This document shows, piece by piece, positions 25,938 to 34,331 of a stretch of 64,000 nucleotides of DNA. Location: contig JAKBEU010000002.1 of the NCBI GenBank assembly GCA_021833625.1, forward strand, positions 124,001-188,000. The letters run 5' to 3'. Every line of letters starts with the position of its first letter. Position 1 is the stretch's first letter. A model generated the notes under the pieces. That model did no database searches, was not told the DNA's origin, and saw only the letters and a list, made by a program, of their open reading frames with translations. This DNA comes from a bacterium. Its GTDB lineage: Bacteria; Patescibacteriota; Microgenomatia; UBA1406; GWC2-37-13. The position numbers and the translations under genes were made by a program.

Positions 25938-26795
25938 ATGGATTATTACGAACTTTTAGGAATAAAAAAAGGTGCAAGCGATGCAGAGATAAAGGCTGCC
26001 TATCGTAAGCAGGCGCTGCAGTGGCACCCGGATCGCAATAAGAATGCGGGAGCGGCAGAAAGGTTTAAGGAAATAAACAAGGCTTACGAAGTGTTGGCTG
26101 ACCCTCAAAAACGAGAGATGTACAACCAGTACGGAAAAGATGCTTTTGAAAGAGGGGGGTTTAACCGGGCAAGCGGCGCACAACAACAACAGCAAGGTCC
26201 ATTTTCCTATACCTATTCCACCTCAGGCGGACAAAATCCATTTGAAGGAATGGACTTCGGAGGGTTTTCTGACCCTTTTGATATTTTCGAACAGTTTTTC
26301 GGATTTAACAACAGAGGGGGGAGAACCAGAAAACAAAGAGACGTGTATCAAATGGAGCTTTCCTTTGAAGAGGCTGTTCACGGAGTATCAAAGGACACCG
26401 TCATAAAAGGGAGAAGCCATACGATAAAAATTCCGGCAGGAGTAGACGACGGGATGCGTATCCGATTTGAAGACTTTGATGTGGTGGTCCGTGTACGTCC
26501 AGACAAAAGATATCGACGAGAAGGACAGGATTTGTATGTCGAAGAAGTCCTCTCATTTCCCCAGGCTGTATTGGGAGGGGAGATAGCAATTGAAACGCTT
26601 GACGGTCCCGTCAAACTGCGAGTACGACCGGGAACGGAGTCTGGAGCTGCAGTGAGACTAAGAGGACATGGAGTTGTTCATCCTCAGGGTTCACAAAAAG
26701 GAGACTTGTACGTCATCTATAAGATAAAGGTTCCGGAAAGACTTTCACATAAGGCGCGTCAGTTGCTTGAAGATTTAAAAAAAGAATTAAAATAA
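25938..26795 (+). CDS. DnaJ-type co-chaperone without zinc fingers (type B, CbpA-like)
   Basis: The 285-residue protein has an N-terminal J domain with the essential HPD at residues 30-32. A Gln/Gly/Phe-rich linker (about 75-125) and the C-terminal substrate-binding barrel (DVYQMELSFEEAVHG) follow. No CxxCxGxG repeats are present, so it is a type B J protein, although it occupies the usual dnaJ position after dnaK. The start at ATG 25938 gives the family N-terminus MDYYELLG; a TTG two codons earlier is the alternative. It ends 3 bases before the epmA-like gene. Confidence 0.9.
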   Translation: MDYYELLGIKKGASDAEIKAAYRKQALQWHPDRNKNAGAAERFKEINKAYEVLADPQKREMYNQYGKDAFERGGFNRASGAQQQQQGPFSYTYSTSGGQNPFEGMDFGGFSDPFDIFEQFFGFNNRGGRTRKQRDVYQMELSFEEAVHGVSKDTVIKGRSHTIKIPAGVDDGMRIRFEDFDVVVRVRPDKRYRREGQDLYVEEVLSFPQAVLGGEIAIETLDGPVKLRVRPGTESGAAVRLRGHGVVHPQGSQKGDLYVIYKIKVPERLSHKARQLLEDLKKELK

Positions 26796-26798
26796 CGA

Positions 26799-27806
26799 AT
26801 GCAGATAAAGACACTCCCCAATAATCTCTCTGCGTACAAGAAGTCTCTTTTATTTAAAGAAGCAGTGCATGCTTTTTTGCACGAAAAGGGATTCCTTGAA
26901 ATAGAACTTCCCGTATTGTCTCCGGAGTTGATACCGGAATCTTACTTGGAGGTTTTTAAAACGGAATTTATCTACAATGACAAAAAGCAGTCTCTCTACC
27001 TGACGCCCTCACCGGAATTATTTTTAAAAAGGCTTCTGACACGCGGCATAGGGGATTGCTATTCGATAGGGAAATCGTTCCGAAACAGTGATCCACCCTC
27101 TCCCCTTCACTCTTTTGAGTTTACGATGTTTGAACTTTATAAGATGCATGCATCTTATATGGATATTGCGAACTTGGTTTTAGAAATGCTGCAATTTGTC
27201 AACAAGAAGCTCAATGGAAAAGAAAGTGACAAAATTAACTACAATGGCGTTTCGGTGTCATTAAAAAAATGGGAAAAGATACGTGTTGCGGAAGCATTTT
27301 TGCGCTATGCACAAATAAAGGAAGCACAGTTGTTTGATCATAAAAAGTTTCTTAAAGCGGCTCGTGAAAAGGGCTATAAAGTCGAAGGGAGCACATATGA
27401 AGATGTTTTTTCACAGTTGTATGTGCAGGAGGTGGAACCGCACCTTGGAATGAACGGCTTTCCGACCCTTATTTATGATTACCCGACGGAGTTTGCAGCC
27501 CTTGCAAAACTGAATGAAGACAGGAAAACCGCACAGCGGTTTGAGTTTTATATTGCCGGAGTTGAACTGGGGGACTGTTACTCGGAACTTACCGATTGGA
27601 AAGAACAGGAAAAACGTTTTGAAGAAGAAGATAATAAGAGAAAACAGGGCGGTAGAATAGCGCATCCAATTGACAAAGGCTTCATACAGGCATTACAATA
27701 TGGTCTGGAACCTTGTGCGGGAATAGCTATTGGATTTGACAGATTGGCAGCTATTTTTGCAAATGTCAAAACCATTGAGGAAACTAAATTAATTACTATT
27801 TCATAA
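26799..27806 (+). CDS. epmA: EF-P lysine ligase EpmA/GenX-like (truncated LysRS paralogue)
   Basis: This 335-residue class II synthetase core lacks the N-terminal anticodon-binding domain of LysRS. Motif 2 is seen as SIGKSFRNSDPPSPLHSFEF and the C-terminal half contains GVELGDCYSELTDWKEQEKR, HPIDKGFIQALQ and AIGFDRLAAI, all close to EpmA/GenX/PoxA. EpmA attaches (beta-)lysine to a conserved lysine of elongation factor P. The next gene, 10 bases downstream, is efp itself, which strongly supports this role over a LysRS. No lysine 2,3-aminomutase (epmB) is seen nearby, so which lysine isomer is used is open. Confidence 0.88.
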   Translation: MQIKTLPNNLSAYKKSLLFKEAVHAFLHEKGFLEIELPVLSPELIPESYLEVFKTEFIYNDKKQSLYLTPSPELFLKRLLTRGIGDCYSIGKSFRNSDPPSPLHSFEFTMFELYKMHASYMDIANLVLEMLQFVNKKLNGKESDKINYNGVSVSLKKWEKIRVAEAFLRYAQIKEAQLFDHKKFLKAAREKGYKVEGSTYEDVFSQLYVQEVEPHLGMNGFPTLIYDYPTEFAALAKLNEDRKTAQRFEFYIAGVELGDCYSELTDWKEQEKRFEEEDNKRKQGGRIAHPIDKGFIQALQYGLEPCAGIAIGFDRLAAIFANVKTIEETKLITIS

Positions 27807-27816
27807 GAAAACACGT

Positions 27817-28383
27817 ATGCGGACAAAAGCGAGTGGGTTAAAAAAAGGAGAATTCATTAAACACCTTGATGCTATTTGGCAAGTACAAAGAGCCGATTTT
27901 TATTCTCCTGGAAAAGGGTCCGCCCTTATGAAGGCCCGCATAAAAAATCTCATAACAAGTAAAAACATTGACTACGCTTTCAAATCCAACGAAGATGTCG
28001 ATGTGCTTGAAGTTTCCTGTTTGGAAATGGAATATTTATATAAGGATACGGAGAGTCTTTATTTCATGGATCAAAGATCATATAACCAATATACACTGCC
28101 CTTAAGTGTTGTTGGGGATGTCGCCAACTATATGAAAGAGGGAAATTCATATTATGTATACGTATATGATGAAAAACCGTTAACCATGAGACCTCCCTCT
28201 TCGGTAAAATTGAAAATTATTGAAACAGAAGACGCAATAAAGGGAGACACTGTGTCGGGTGCTAAAAAGATTGCAAAAGTCGAAACGGGTGTTACCGTAA
28301 TGGTTCCTTTATTTGTAAAAGTGGGTGATCTGGTGACGGTCAATCCGGAAACGGGTGAATACGGAGAACGTGTAAAAGAATGA
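27817..28383 (+). CDS. efp: elongation factor P
   Basis: EF-P rescues ribosomes stalled at polyproline stretches. The 188-residue protein has the three beta-barrel domains: a KOW-like N-terminal domain, the OB domain II (YNQYTLPLSVVGDVANYMKE) and the C-terminal OB domain ending VNPETGEYGERVKE. The tip loop reads YSPGKGSAL, and Lys33 corresponds to the lysine modified by EpmA in E. coli. It directly follows the epmA-like gene, so enzyme and substrate are co-expressed, downstream of the chaperone genes. Confidence 0.95.
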   Translation: MRTKASGLKKGEFIKHLDAIWQVQRADFYSPGKGSALMKARIKNLITSKNIDYAFKSNEDVDVLEVSCLEMEYLYKDTESLYFMDQRSYNQYTLPLSVVGDVANYMKEGNSYYVYVYDEKPLTMRPPSSVKLKIIETEDAIKGDTVSGAKKIAKVETGVTVMVPLFVKVGDLVTVNPETGEYGERVKE

Positions 28384-28418
28384 GGAAAGTTATTTGATTT
28401 TGTAAGCAATACGATTGT

Positions 28419-29042
28419 ATGGTCTCAGTTGGCTCTCTACTTAAAAATAAAAGAGAACAAAAAAAGCTCTCTCTTTCCGATGTTGAAAAACATATAAAAG
28501 TTCGGGCAAAATTTATACAGGCGCTTGAGGAAGACAGATGGGACGCTTTCACGTCAAAAATATATATTTCAGGGATATTAAAAAACTATTCGCAATTTTT
28601 GGGACTTGATTACCGAAAAGTTCTCGCATTTTTCAGACGGGAATACGAACAGCAGGAGGATGTCCGATTCAAGAAACGTGTCTCAAAAAAATATTTATCA
28701 GCAGATTCAAAAAAAGCGGTGTGGGCGGGCTTTTTGACAGTACTTGTTCTTTTTGTTATATATTTTCTGTTTCAGTTGTTCCAATATTTAAGACCTCCTC
28801 AGGTAGAGCTGCTTTCTCCAAGTCAAACGACATTCCGGCATGACGTGGTAGTAAAAGTTATCGGGAAAACGGAAAAGGAAGCGACAATAACCATTTTCGG
28901 AGAAAGGGTATACCAGAATAAGGAAGGAATCTTTGAATTCATGTTCCCGTTAAGTAACGGGGACAATAAACTACGTGTAGAGGTTGTCGGTGCAAACGGA
29001 AAAAAAACGGTACTCGAAAAAATATTCAGGAAGATACAATAA
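28419..29042 (+). CDS. RodZ-like helix-turn-helix membrane protein
   Basis: The 207-residue protein has an N-terminal HTH_25-type domain (residues 3-70, LKNKREQKKLSLSDVEKHIK and YISGILKNYSQFLGLD). A basic juxtamembrane stretch, one membrane segment (about 106-125) and an outer beta-rich domain of about 75 residues follow. This layout matches RodZ, which links MreB to the cell wall machinery, but the outer domain is short, so I call it only RodZ-like. It follows efp by 35 bases and its last 17 bases overlap the end of radA on the other strand. Confidence 0.75.
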   Translation: MVSVGSLLKNKREQKKLSLSDVEKHIKVRAKFIQALEEDRWDAFTSKIYISGILKNYSQFLGLDYRKVLAFFRREYEQQEDVRFKKRVSKKYLSADSKKAVWAGFLTVLVLFVIYFLFQLFQYLRPPQVELLSPSQTTFRHDVVVKVIGKTEKEATITIFGERVYQNKEGIFEFMFPLSNGDNKLRVEVVGANGKKTVLEKIFRKIQ

Positions 29043-30303
29043 ATTTTTTGATGTCTTTTATCGACGAGAAACCAAGCGGTTCGAGCGGTTTAAGTCCGAG
29101 TCGTTTTGCTTCTGTATATGCTTTCTTTCCAAGGAATCCGGAACGGATCTCTCCAAGTAAGCCCACCTCTCCAATAAATACCTGATTTGTCGAAATTGTT
29201 TTCGAAAGTACCGATGAATAAAGCGCCGCAATGATACCGGCATCGGCAAGAGGAGAAGTTACCCGAACGCCGCCAATGACATTGAAATAAATATCATAAG
29301 AGTCGAGTTTCAGATTTAAATATTTTTTCGCAATCGCGATCAAAAGTTGAACCCGATTGAAATCGATTCCTTTCGCCACGCGGCGGGGCATGGAAAAGGT
29401 TGTGGGGACTGCCAAAGCCTGAACCTCAAGGAACATGGGACGATTCCCTTCACACACTCCCACAATCGCTTTCCCTACCTCTCTCTTTTGCGTTATATCA
29501 AGGAGTGCCGTTGCGGAGTTTACTTCGTGGAGCCCATCCTCTTTCATCTCAAATACTCCAATCTCATCAACCGATCCAAATCTGTTTTTTGTGCTGCGTA
29601 GAATTCTAAAAGGAGACGATGTGTCTCCTTCAAGAGATAGGACACAGTCGACCATATGCTCGAGGGTTTTAGGTCCCGCAAGATCACCGTCTTTAGTAAC
29701 GTGTCCTATCACTAAAAAAGGAATACCGCTTTTCTTTGCAAAGGGAATAACCCTATTCATCACTTCTTTTATCTGATTTATGCTTCCGGGAGGAGTCTCA
29801 ACATCGTTGGTGTACAGTGTCTGAATGGAGTCAAGAATGACAAGGTGCGGCTTTTTTTGTTCTTCAATGCCGGAAAGAATCTGATCAACATTCGCGCCGT
29901 CGGAAAACAGAATATGTCCTATGTCGGCATGCAGGCGCTCTGCCCGGTGTTGCACCTGTTCAAGCGATTCTTCTCCCGAAACATAGATGGCCACATTGTT
30001 CTTTATTATTTGCAGGAGCAGTGTCGATTTTCCAATTCCCGGTTCTCCGGAAAGAAGGACGACCTCTCCCGCAATTATTCCTCCTCCAAGAACCCTATCA
30101 AACTCAAACATGCCCATTGACTGCCGGACAGACGATTTCCCTATTTTTTTCAGAGTTGAAAATTGTGTCGGGGAGGCCTTTTTTTTCGTTATTTGTTTTT
30201 CATCCTGTTTTTGGACAAACGTATTCCACTCCCCGCAGCCGGGGCATTTTCCTATCCATGAGGCACTTCCGTAATTGCAAGACGAGCAGATAAAATAAGC
30301 CAT
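29026..30303 (-). CDS. radA: DNA repair protein RadA
   Basis: RadA is a RecA-like branch-migration ATPase. The 425-residue protein has a four-cysteine zinc finger (C6, C9, C20, C23), Walker A GEPGIGKST at 86-94, the RadA-specific KNRFG motif near residue 240, and a C-terminal Lon-protease-like domain without obvious catalytic residues. Length and order are normal. A TATAAT box ends 7 bases before its ATG, although the upstream PP-loop gene ends only 8 bases away, so it may have an internal promoter. Its 3' end overlaps the RodZ-like gene by 17 bases. Confidence 0.95.
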   Translation of the reverse strand: MAYFICSSCNYGSASWIGKCPGCGEWNTFVQKQDEKQITKKKASPTQFSTLKKIGKSSVRQSMGMFEFDRVLGGGIIAGEVVLLSGEPGIGKSTLLLQIIKNNVAIYVSGEESLEQVQHRAERLHADIGHILFSDGANVDQILSGIEEQKKPHLVILDSIQTLYTNDVETPPGSINQIKEVMNRVIPFAKKSGIPFLVIGHVTKDGDLAGPKTLEHMVDCVLSLEGDTSSPFRILRSTKNRFGSVDEIGVFEMKEDGLHEVNSATALLDITQKREVGKAIVGVCEGNRPMFLEVQALAVPTTFSMPRRVAKGIDFNRVQLLIAIAKKYLNLKLDSYDIYFNVIGGVRVTSPLADAGIIAALYSSVLSKTISTNQVFIGEVGLLGEIRSGFLGKKAYTEAKRLGLKPLEPLGFSSIKDIKKFIVSS

Positions 30304-30310
30304 GTTCCTA

Positions 30311-30316
30311 ATTATA
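30311..30316 (-). promoter_or_regulatory. -10 box of radA
   Basis: TATAAT on the minus strand ends 7 bases before the radA ATG and includes the TAA stop of the upstream PP-loop gene. The -35 region is not clear. Confidence 0.4.
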
Positions 30317-31340
30317 CAAACTTATTAATTTTTATCCGACGATTCCTTTTTTTGTTCCTCATAATATTGTTTTTCATTTCCCACACTTTATTACTCCTGT
30401 AGAACTCATTTATTTCATATCCATATTGAGCATAATGGTATTGACTTGCAAACCGTAAGAAAGGACAACCTGTCGCCTCATTTTTTATCAGTCTTTTTTT
30501 TATCAGATCTTTCGTTATTGATACCCTGTCATATTCCAGAAGCCATGTCGGATAGATGGTTTTCGGTGCATTTTTTTGTGGCCTGTACATGTAGCCATTA
30601 AAAGAAGATATTTCCTGTTTTGAAAAAAGACGGGTAAAAATATCTTTTGGCCAACTTTTTGTAAGCGCATTAAAATGTTCCTTTGAATTAAGACCAAGGT
30701 AAAAGTCTTTTCCAGTCAACAAAAAATTAAGTTCGGGAGGAGTCTGAAATCTATCGAGTCCGCTTGCAACAAAGTCTACGTCATATTTGTATGCCTCGTT
30801 ATAAATTAATAAGTCGATGACGTGATGACACACCATGCAGCACAGGGGATTTCCCTCCTTCACCGCAAGCTTTTTTTGTCTTTGTAAAAAATAGGCATAT
30901 ATTTTCGAAAATAATCTTTTTTTATTGTTAATTAAAACATGGTTGGTAATGTGCAATTTTTTTAAGGAAAGCTTTATGTTCTCCAATGCCTTTTTGTTGA
31001 GGTGTCCCATATTGACCGTGACGGGGATAATATTAAGCTTGTATGTGTTTATGAGTAAATCAAGGATATAAGTGCTGTCGACTCCGCCGCTATATGCTAC
31101 GATACCATGGTATTTATCCGCTTTTCTTATGGTTTTAAAGTACAATTCCATATTGTTTTTCAGTCGTGTTTGAAGTTCTTTTCCAAGCGGAGGAGTGTAG
31201 CAGAATTTTTTCGAAGGAAGAGCGGCTTTTGTAAGTTTTTCCCTCTCTTTACAAAAGTTGCATTCTTTATTTATTATTTTCACTCCAGGAAAACGGCTGC
31301 TTAATCCGCAAATTTGACATAAAACTTCTGGAGTTTTCAT
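30312..31340 (-). CDS. PP-loop ATP pyrophosphatase with zinc-finger cysteines (N-acetyl sugar amidotransferase/TtuA-like)
   Basis: The 342-residue protein has an N-terminal CQIC...CNFC pair likely to bind zinc, then an N-type ATP pyrophosphatase loop AYSGGVDSTYIL that activates a substrate by adenylation. A second cysteine group, NPLCCMVCHHV, lies in the middle. This layout recalls both N-acetyl sugar amidotransferases (WbpG type) and tRNA thiolases (TtuA/TtcA type), and I cannot choose between them. The ATG at 31340 avoids overlap with argS and starts just before the first CxxC. It is the last gene of the argH operon, 13 bases after argS, and looks richer in A and T than its neighbours. Confidence 0.65.
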   Translation of the reverse strand: MKTPEVLCQICGLSSRFPGVKIINKECNFCKEREKLTKAALPSKKFCYTPPLGKELQTRLKNNMELYFKTIRKADKYHGIVAYSGGVDSTYILDLLINTYKLNIIPVTVNMGHLNKKALENIKLSLKKLHITNHVLINNKKRLFSKIYAYFLQRQKKLAVKEGNPLCCMVCHHVIDLLIYNEAYKYDVDFVASGLDRFQTPPELNFLLTGKDFYLGLNSKEHFNALTKSWPKDIFTRLFSKQEISSFNGYMYRPQKNAPKTIYPTWLLEYDRVSITKDLIKKRLIKNEATGCPFLRFASQYHYAQYGYEINEFYRSNKVWEMKNNIMRNKKRNRRIKINKFV

Positions 31341-31353
31341 ATGAGAGCTAACC

Positions 31354-33048
31354 TTACATGTGATCCAATGTCGCAATTCCGAGCAATCCAAGACCATGTC
31401 TGATGATAGCGCCCACTGCTTTGGTTATTTGGAGGCGGATATGCTTCTTATCGTCTTCCGCTTTCAAAATAGGGTTTTTTTGGTAAAACAGATTATATTC
31501 TCTACACAATTCATAGAGATATCCGGCAATGATATTGGGGGAAAGCGTTGATGCAGCTTTATATACTTTATCTGCGTATTGGTAGATAAGTCTTAACATC
31601 TGCATTTCACTTGCCGACATTTCGCCAGGGTACGTTCCGGTATTCACGCTTTCTTTTGAAAGAATGCTTTGTGTTCTCACATAAGTGTAGAGAATGTAGG
31701 GGGCTGAGTTTCCGTCAAGCGAAACCGACTCATCAATATCAAATGCAATTTGGGAGTTCGTTGAGTTCTTGAGAAACGAATATTTGACAGCAGCGACAGC
31801 AAGAGTTTCGGCAATATCTGCGGAATTCTCAAATTTTTCAACAATCTTCTTTTTTATTTCATCCAATAACCACGAAGCTTCGATAACGTTGCCAATTCGT
31901 GACGACATTTTTCCGTCCTTCAACTTCACCCATTCGTAGGCAAGATGATATTGTTTGTTTCCGTATTTTTCCTTGTCTAATAATTCTTCAACTTTGAATG
32001 TTATTTTGAAAAAACTCGTCTGTTCCGGAGTAACGACATGAATGCATTTGTCGAGCACTCCGAAATCGCTAAACTCTTTGGCGGCAAGCCCAAGTTCTTT
32101 TCCTTCATAAGTCGGGAAGCCCAGACTGTTGATGAATACTCGGGTGTCCAGTCCGTATTTTTCTCCGTTAAAAACAACGGCTCCTTCACTTCTTTCGAGG
32201 ATTCCATTTGAGAGGAGTTTCTTTGCAGTCTCAAGGCCCTTTTCATGTACTTCGCTTTCAAAATAACATCTGTCAAAGTGAGAATAAAGGCGCGCATACA
32301 TTTCTTCAAAATAAGCAATGCTCCATTCCCGGGTTGTATCCCAGAGTTTTTTTATCTTCGGATCCTGAACATAAATCTGACCGTTTATCTCAATGATTTC
32401 CGCTTTTGCCTTTTCATCCGCTTCATATGCCGTCTGGCCCTCGGAGTAAGCTTTTCCGATAAGCTTATTTTTATCGTTAAGAGATAGTGTCTCAAACATT
32501 TTGTCTCCGTCGCGTTTCATCATCTGTTTTATTCCCCAGAGACATTTTGCGATATGAAGTCCGACATCCCCCTGATAGTTTGTCCGGACGACTTTGTTTC
32601 CAACCGCAGAAAGCATTCGAGCAACAGATTCTCCCGTTGCGATGTTTCGTAAATGTCCGATGTGGAACAATTTATGGGTATTCGGATGCGCAAACTCCAC
32701 CATTACCTGTCTTTCTTTTCCATAAGAAAAAGAGGGGATAGTAAATGTGTTTTTCGTTGCCTGCTCCAAAGGGGCAATAAGGACCTTTTCCGACAGCCAT
32801 ACATTAATGAATCCGGGCTTTAAAGCTTGAACACTTTTCACCGTCTCATCTTGCTTAATATATGAAACTATCTCCTGTGCAAGCTCCATAGGGTTCCTCT
32901 TATTCTTTTTTGCCAGAATAAGCGCAATATTCGTCGAATAATCGCCGAACTGAAGCTGTGGCGTAGACAACAGAATGGTGTCATCAAAATCCGGTTGAGC
33001 ACTTTTGACTGCGCGTTTTAATAAATTCTTTATTTTGTCTTCTATCAT
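31354..33048 (-). CDS. argS: arginyl-tRNA synthetase
   Basis: This class I synthetase has 564 residues. It shows the ArgRS-specific N-terminal additive domain, the signature FAHPNTHKLFHIGHLRN (HIGH) near residue 117, a KMSSRIGNV loop near 388 (KMSKS equivalent) and a DALR anticodon-binding domain at the C-terminus ending TLDHM. It lies 25 bases after argG in the argH operon. Charging tRNA with arginine from the same operon that makes arginine means that the proposed leader attenuator would control both supply and use. Confidence 0.97.
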   Translation of the reverse strand: MIEDKIKNLLKRAVKSAQPDFDDTILLSTPQLQFGDYSTNIALILAKKNKRNPMELAQEIVSYIKQDETVKSVQALKPGFINVWLSEKVLIAPLEQATKNTFTIPSFSYGKERQVMVEFAHPNTHKLFHIGHLRNIATGESVARMLSAVGNKVVRTNYQGDVGLHIAKCLWGIKQMMKRDGDKMFETLSLNDKNKLIGKAYSEGQTAYEADEKAKAEIIEINGQIYVQDPKIKKLWDTTREWSIAYFEEMYARLYSHFDRCYFESEVHEKGLETAKKLLSNGILERSEGAVVFNGEKYGLDTRVFINSLGFPTYEGKELGLAAKEFSDFGVLDKCIHVVTPEQTSFFKITFKVEELLDKEKYGNKQYHLAYEWVKLKDGKMSSRIGNVIEASWLLDEIKKKIVEKFENSADIAETLAVAAVKYSFLKNSTNSQIAFDIDESVSLDGNSAPYILYTYVRTQSILSKESVNTGTYPGEMSASEMQMLRLIYQYADKVYKAASTLSPNIIAGYLYELCREYNLFYQKNPILKAEDDKKHIRLQITKAVGAIIRHGLGLLGIATLDHM

Positions 33049-33073
33049 GTGTTTTATATTAATTCATAAGAGC

Positions 33074-34330
33074 TTAAATAGCAATTTTTTTTATCTGATT
33101 CACCATCTTCATCTGTAGGGAATATACTTCCGTAAATCCCGCGCTCGCATTTACGTTAAAGTTGTATCCGCCAACGTTGGTGAATGATGCATGGTTAAGG
33201 CCAAACGACGAGTCCATTGCAACAGTGGAGGCCATTCCCTTATATAGCTTAACCGTTACCGTTCCCTCCACTCTTTCGTTGACGCTATCATTGAATGCAT
33301 TAATTGCCGACATGACAGGCTCATACCAGAGTGCGCCGTAACAGAGGTATGCCCATTTTATATCCAGCATCTCTTTGAGTTCATTTGTCTGTCTCGTGTT
33401 TACGAATTTTTCCAAAGCTTTGTGAGCTGAAATAATGACATGAGCTGCCGGAAGTTCGTACACTCCTCTGTTTTTTACTCCGACCAATCTGTCTTCCACC
33501 AAATGGACAACGCCCACTCCGTGTTTTCCGGCAAGTACATTGAGTTTTACGATAAGTTTTGCAAGGCTCATGTTTTCTCCATTTAAAGCGACGGGAACCC
33601 CTTTTTTAAATGACAAAGTAACAAGTTCTTCCTTGTCAGGTGCATTTTTTGCCAATGTGTATGTCGTCAAAAATTTTTCAATCGGCGGGATAAGCTCAGG
33701 CTCTTCTATTTCCCCTCCCTCCCAGGTCATTCCCCACATATTGTCATCAACGCTATAGGGAAAATTAACAGAGGCAGGAACGGGAATTTTGTGTTCCTCG
33801 GCATAGGCGATTTCTTCGTTTCGGTCCATTCCCCATTCTCTGACAGGTGCAACAATTTTAATTGTCGGGTCAAAAGAGAGAATATATCCCTCAAGTCGTA
33901 CCTGATCGTTCCCTTTCCCCGTGCATCCGTGTGCTATACAATCGGCTCCTTCCTGTTTTGCCACTTCAACCGCTATCTTTGCAAGAAGCGCTCTCCCCAT
34001 GGGGGTTGAGAGATGATAATCTCCCTGATAAGAGGCATTCGCCTTTATTCCTTTGGAAAGAAACTCATCCGCAAACTCTTCCTTTGCGTCATAGGTAATG
34101 GCCTTAACGGCTCCAAACTTCAAGGCCTTCTTCTTTACTGCTTGAAGATCGTCCTTCTGTTGACCGATATCGAGGGTGAGGGCTATCACCTCCGCCTTGT
34201 ACTGTTCCTGAATCCATTTCAACATGACCGACGTATCAAGACCTCCGGAGTACAGAAGAAGAATTTTTTTAACTTCTCCTACCTTTGCCTCATAGGAGGC
34301 TGCTTTAATGTACGATGTTTTTGTGTTCAT
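33074..34330 (-). CDS. argG: argininosuccinate synthase
   Basis: The enzyme condenses citrulline and aspartate with ATP. The 418-residue protein shows the PP-loop LLYSGGLDTSVMLKWIQE, the GCTGKGNDQVR segment and the C-terminal tetramerisation region with SFGLNHASFTNVGGYNF. The start at 34330 (MNTKTSYIK) lies 1 base after the argH stop; an upstream in-frame ATG at 34375 would overlap argH by 44 bases and adds unrelated residues. It is the second gene of the operon. Confidence 0.96.
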   Translation of the reverse strand: MNTKTSYIKAASYEAKVGEVKKILLLYSGGLDTSVMLKWIQEQYKAEVIALTLDIGQQKDDLQAVKKKALKFGAVKAITYDAKEEFADEFLSKGIKANASYQGDYHLSTPMGRALLAKIAVEVAKQEGADCIAHGCTGKGNDQVRLEGYILSFDPTIKIVAPVREWGMDRNEEIAYAEEHKIPVPASVNFPYSVDDNMWGMTWEGGEIEEPELIPPIEKFLTTYTLAKNAPDKEELVTLSFKKGVPVALNGENMSLAKLIVKLNVLAGKHGVGVVHLVEDRLVGVKNRGVYELPAAHVIISAHKALEKFVNTRQTNELKEMLDIKWAYLCYGALWYEPVMSAINAFNDSVNERVEGTVTVKLYKGMASTVAMDSSFGLNHASFTNVGGYNFNVNASAGFTEVYSLQMKMVNQIKKIAI

Positions 34331-34331
34331 A

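Noticed and set aside
26799-27806. Lysyl-tRNA synthetase
   Set aside because: The anticodon-binding domain is missing and the next gene is efp, which fits EpmA/GenX.
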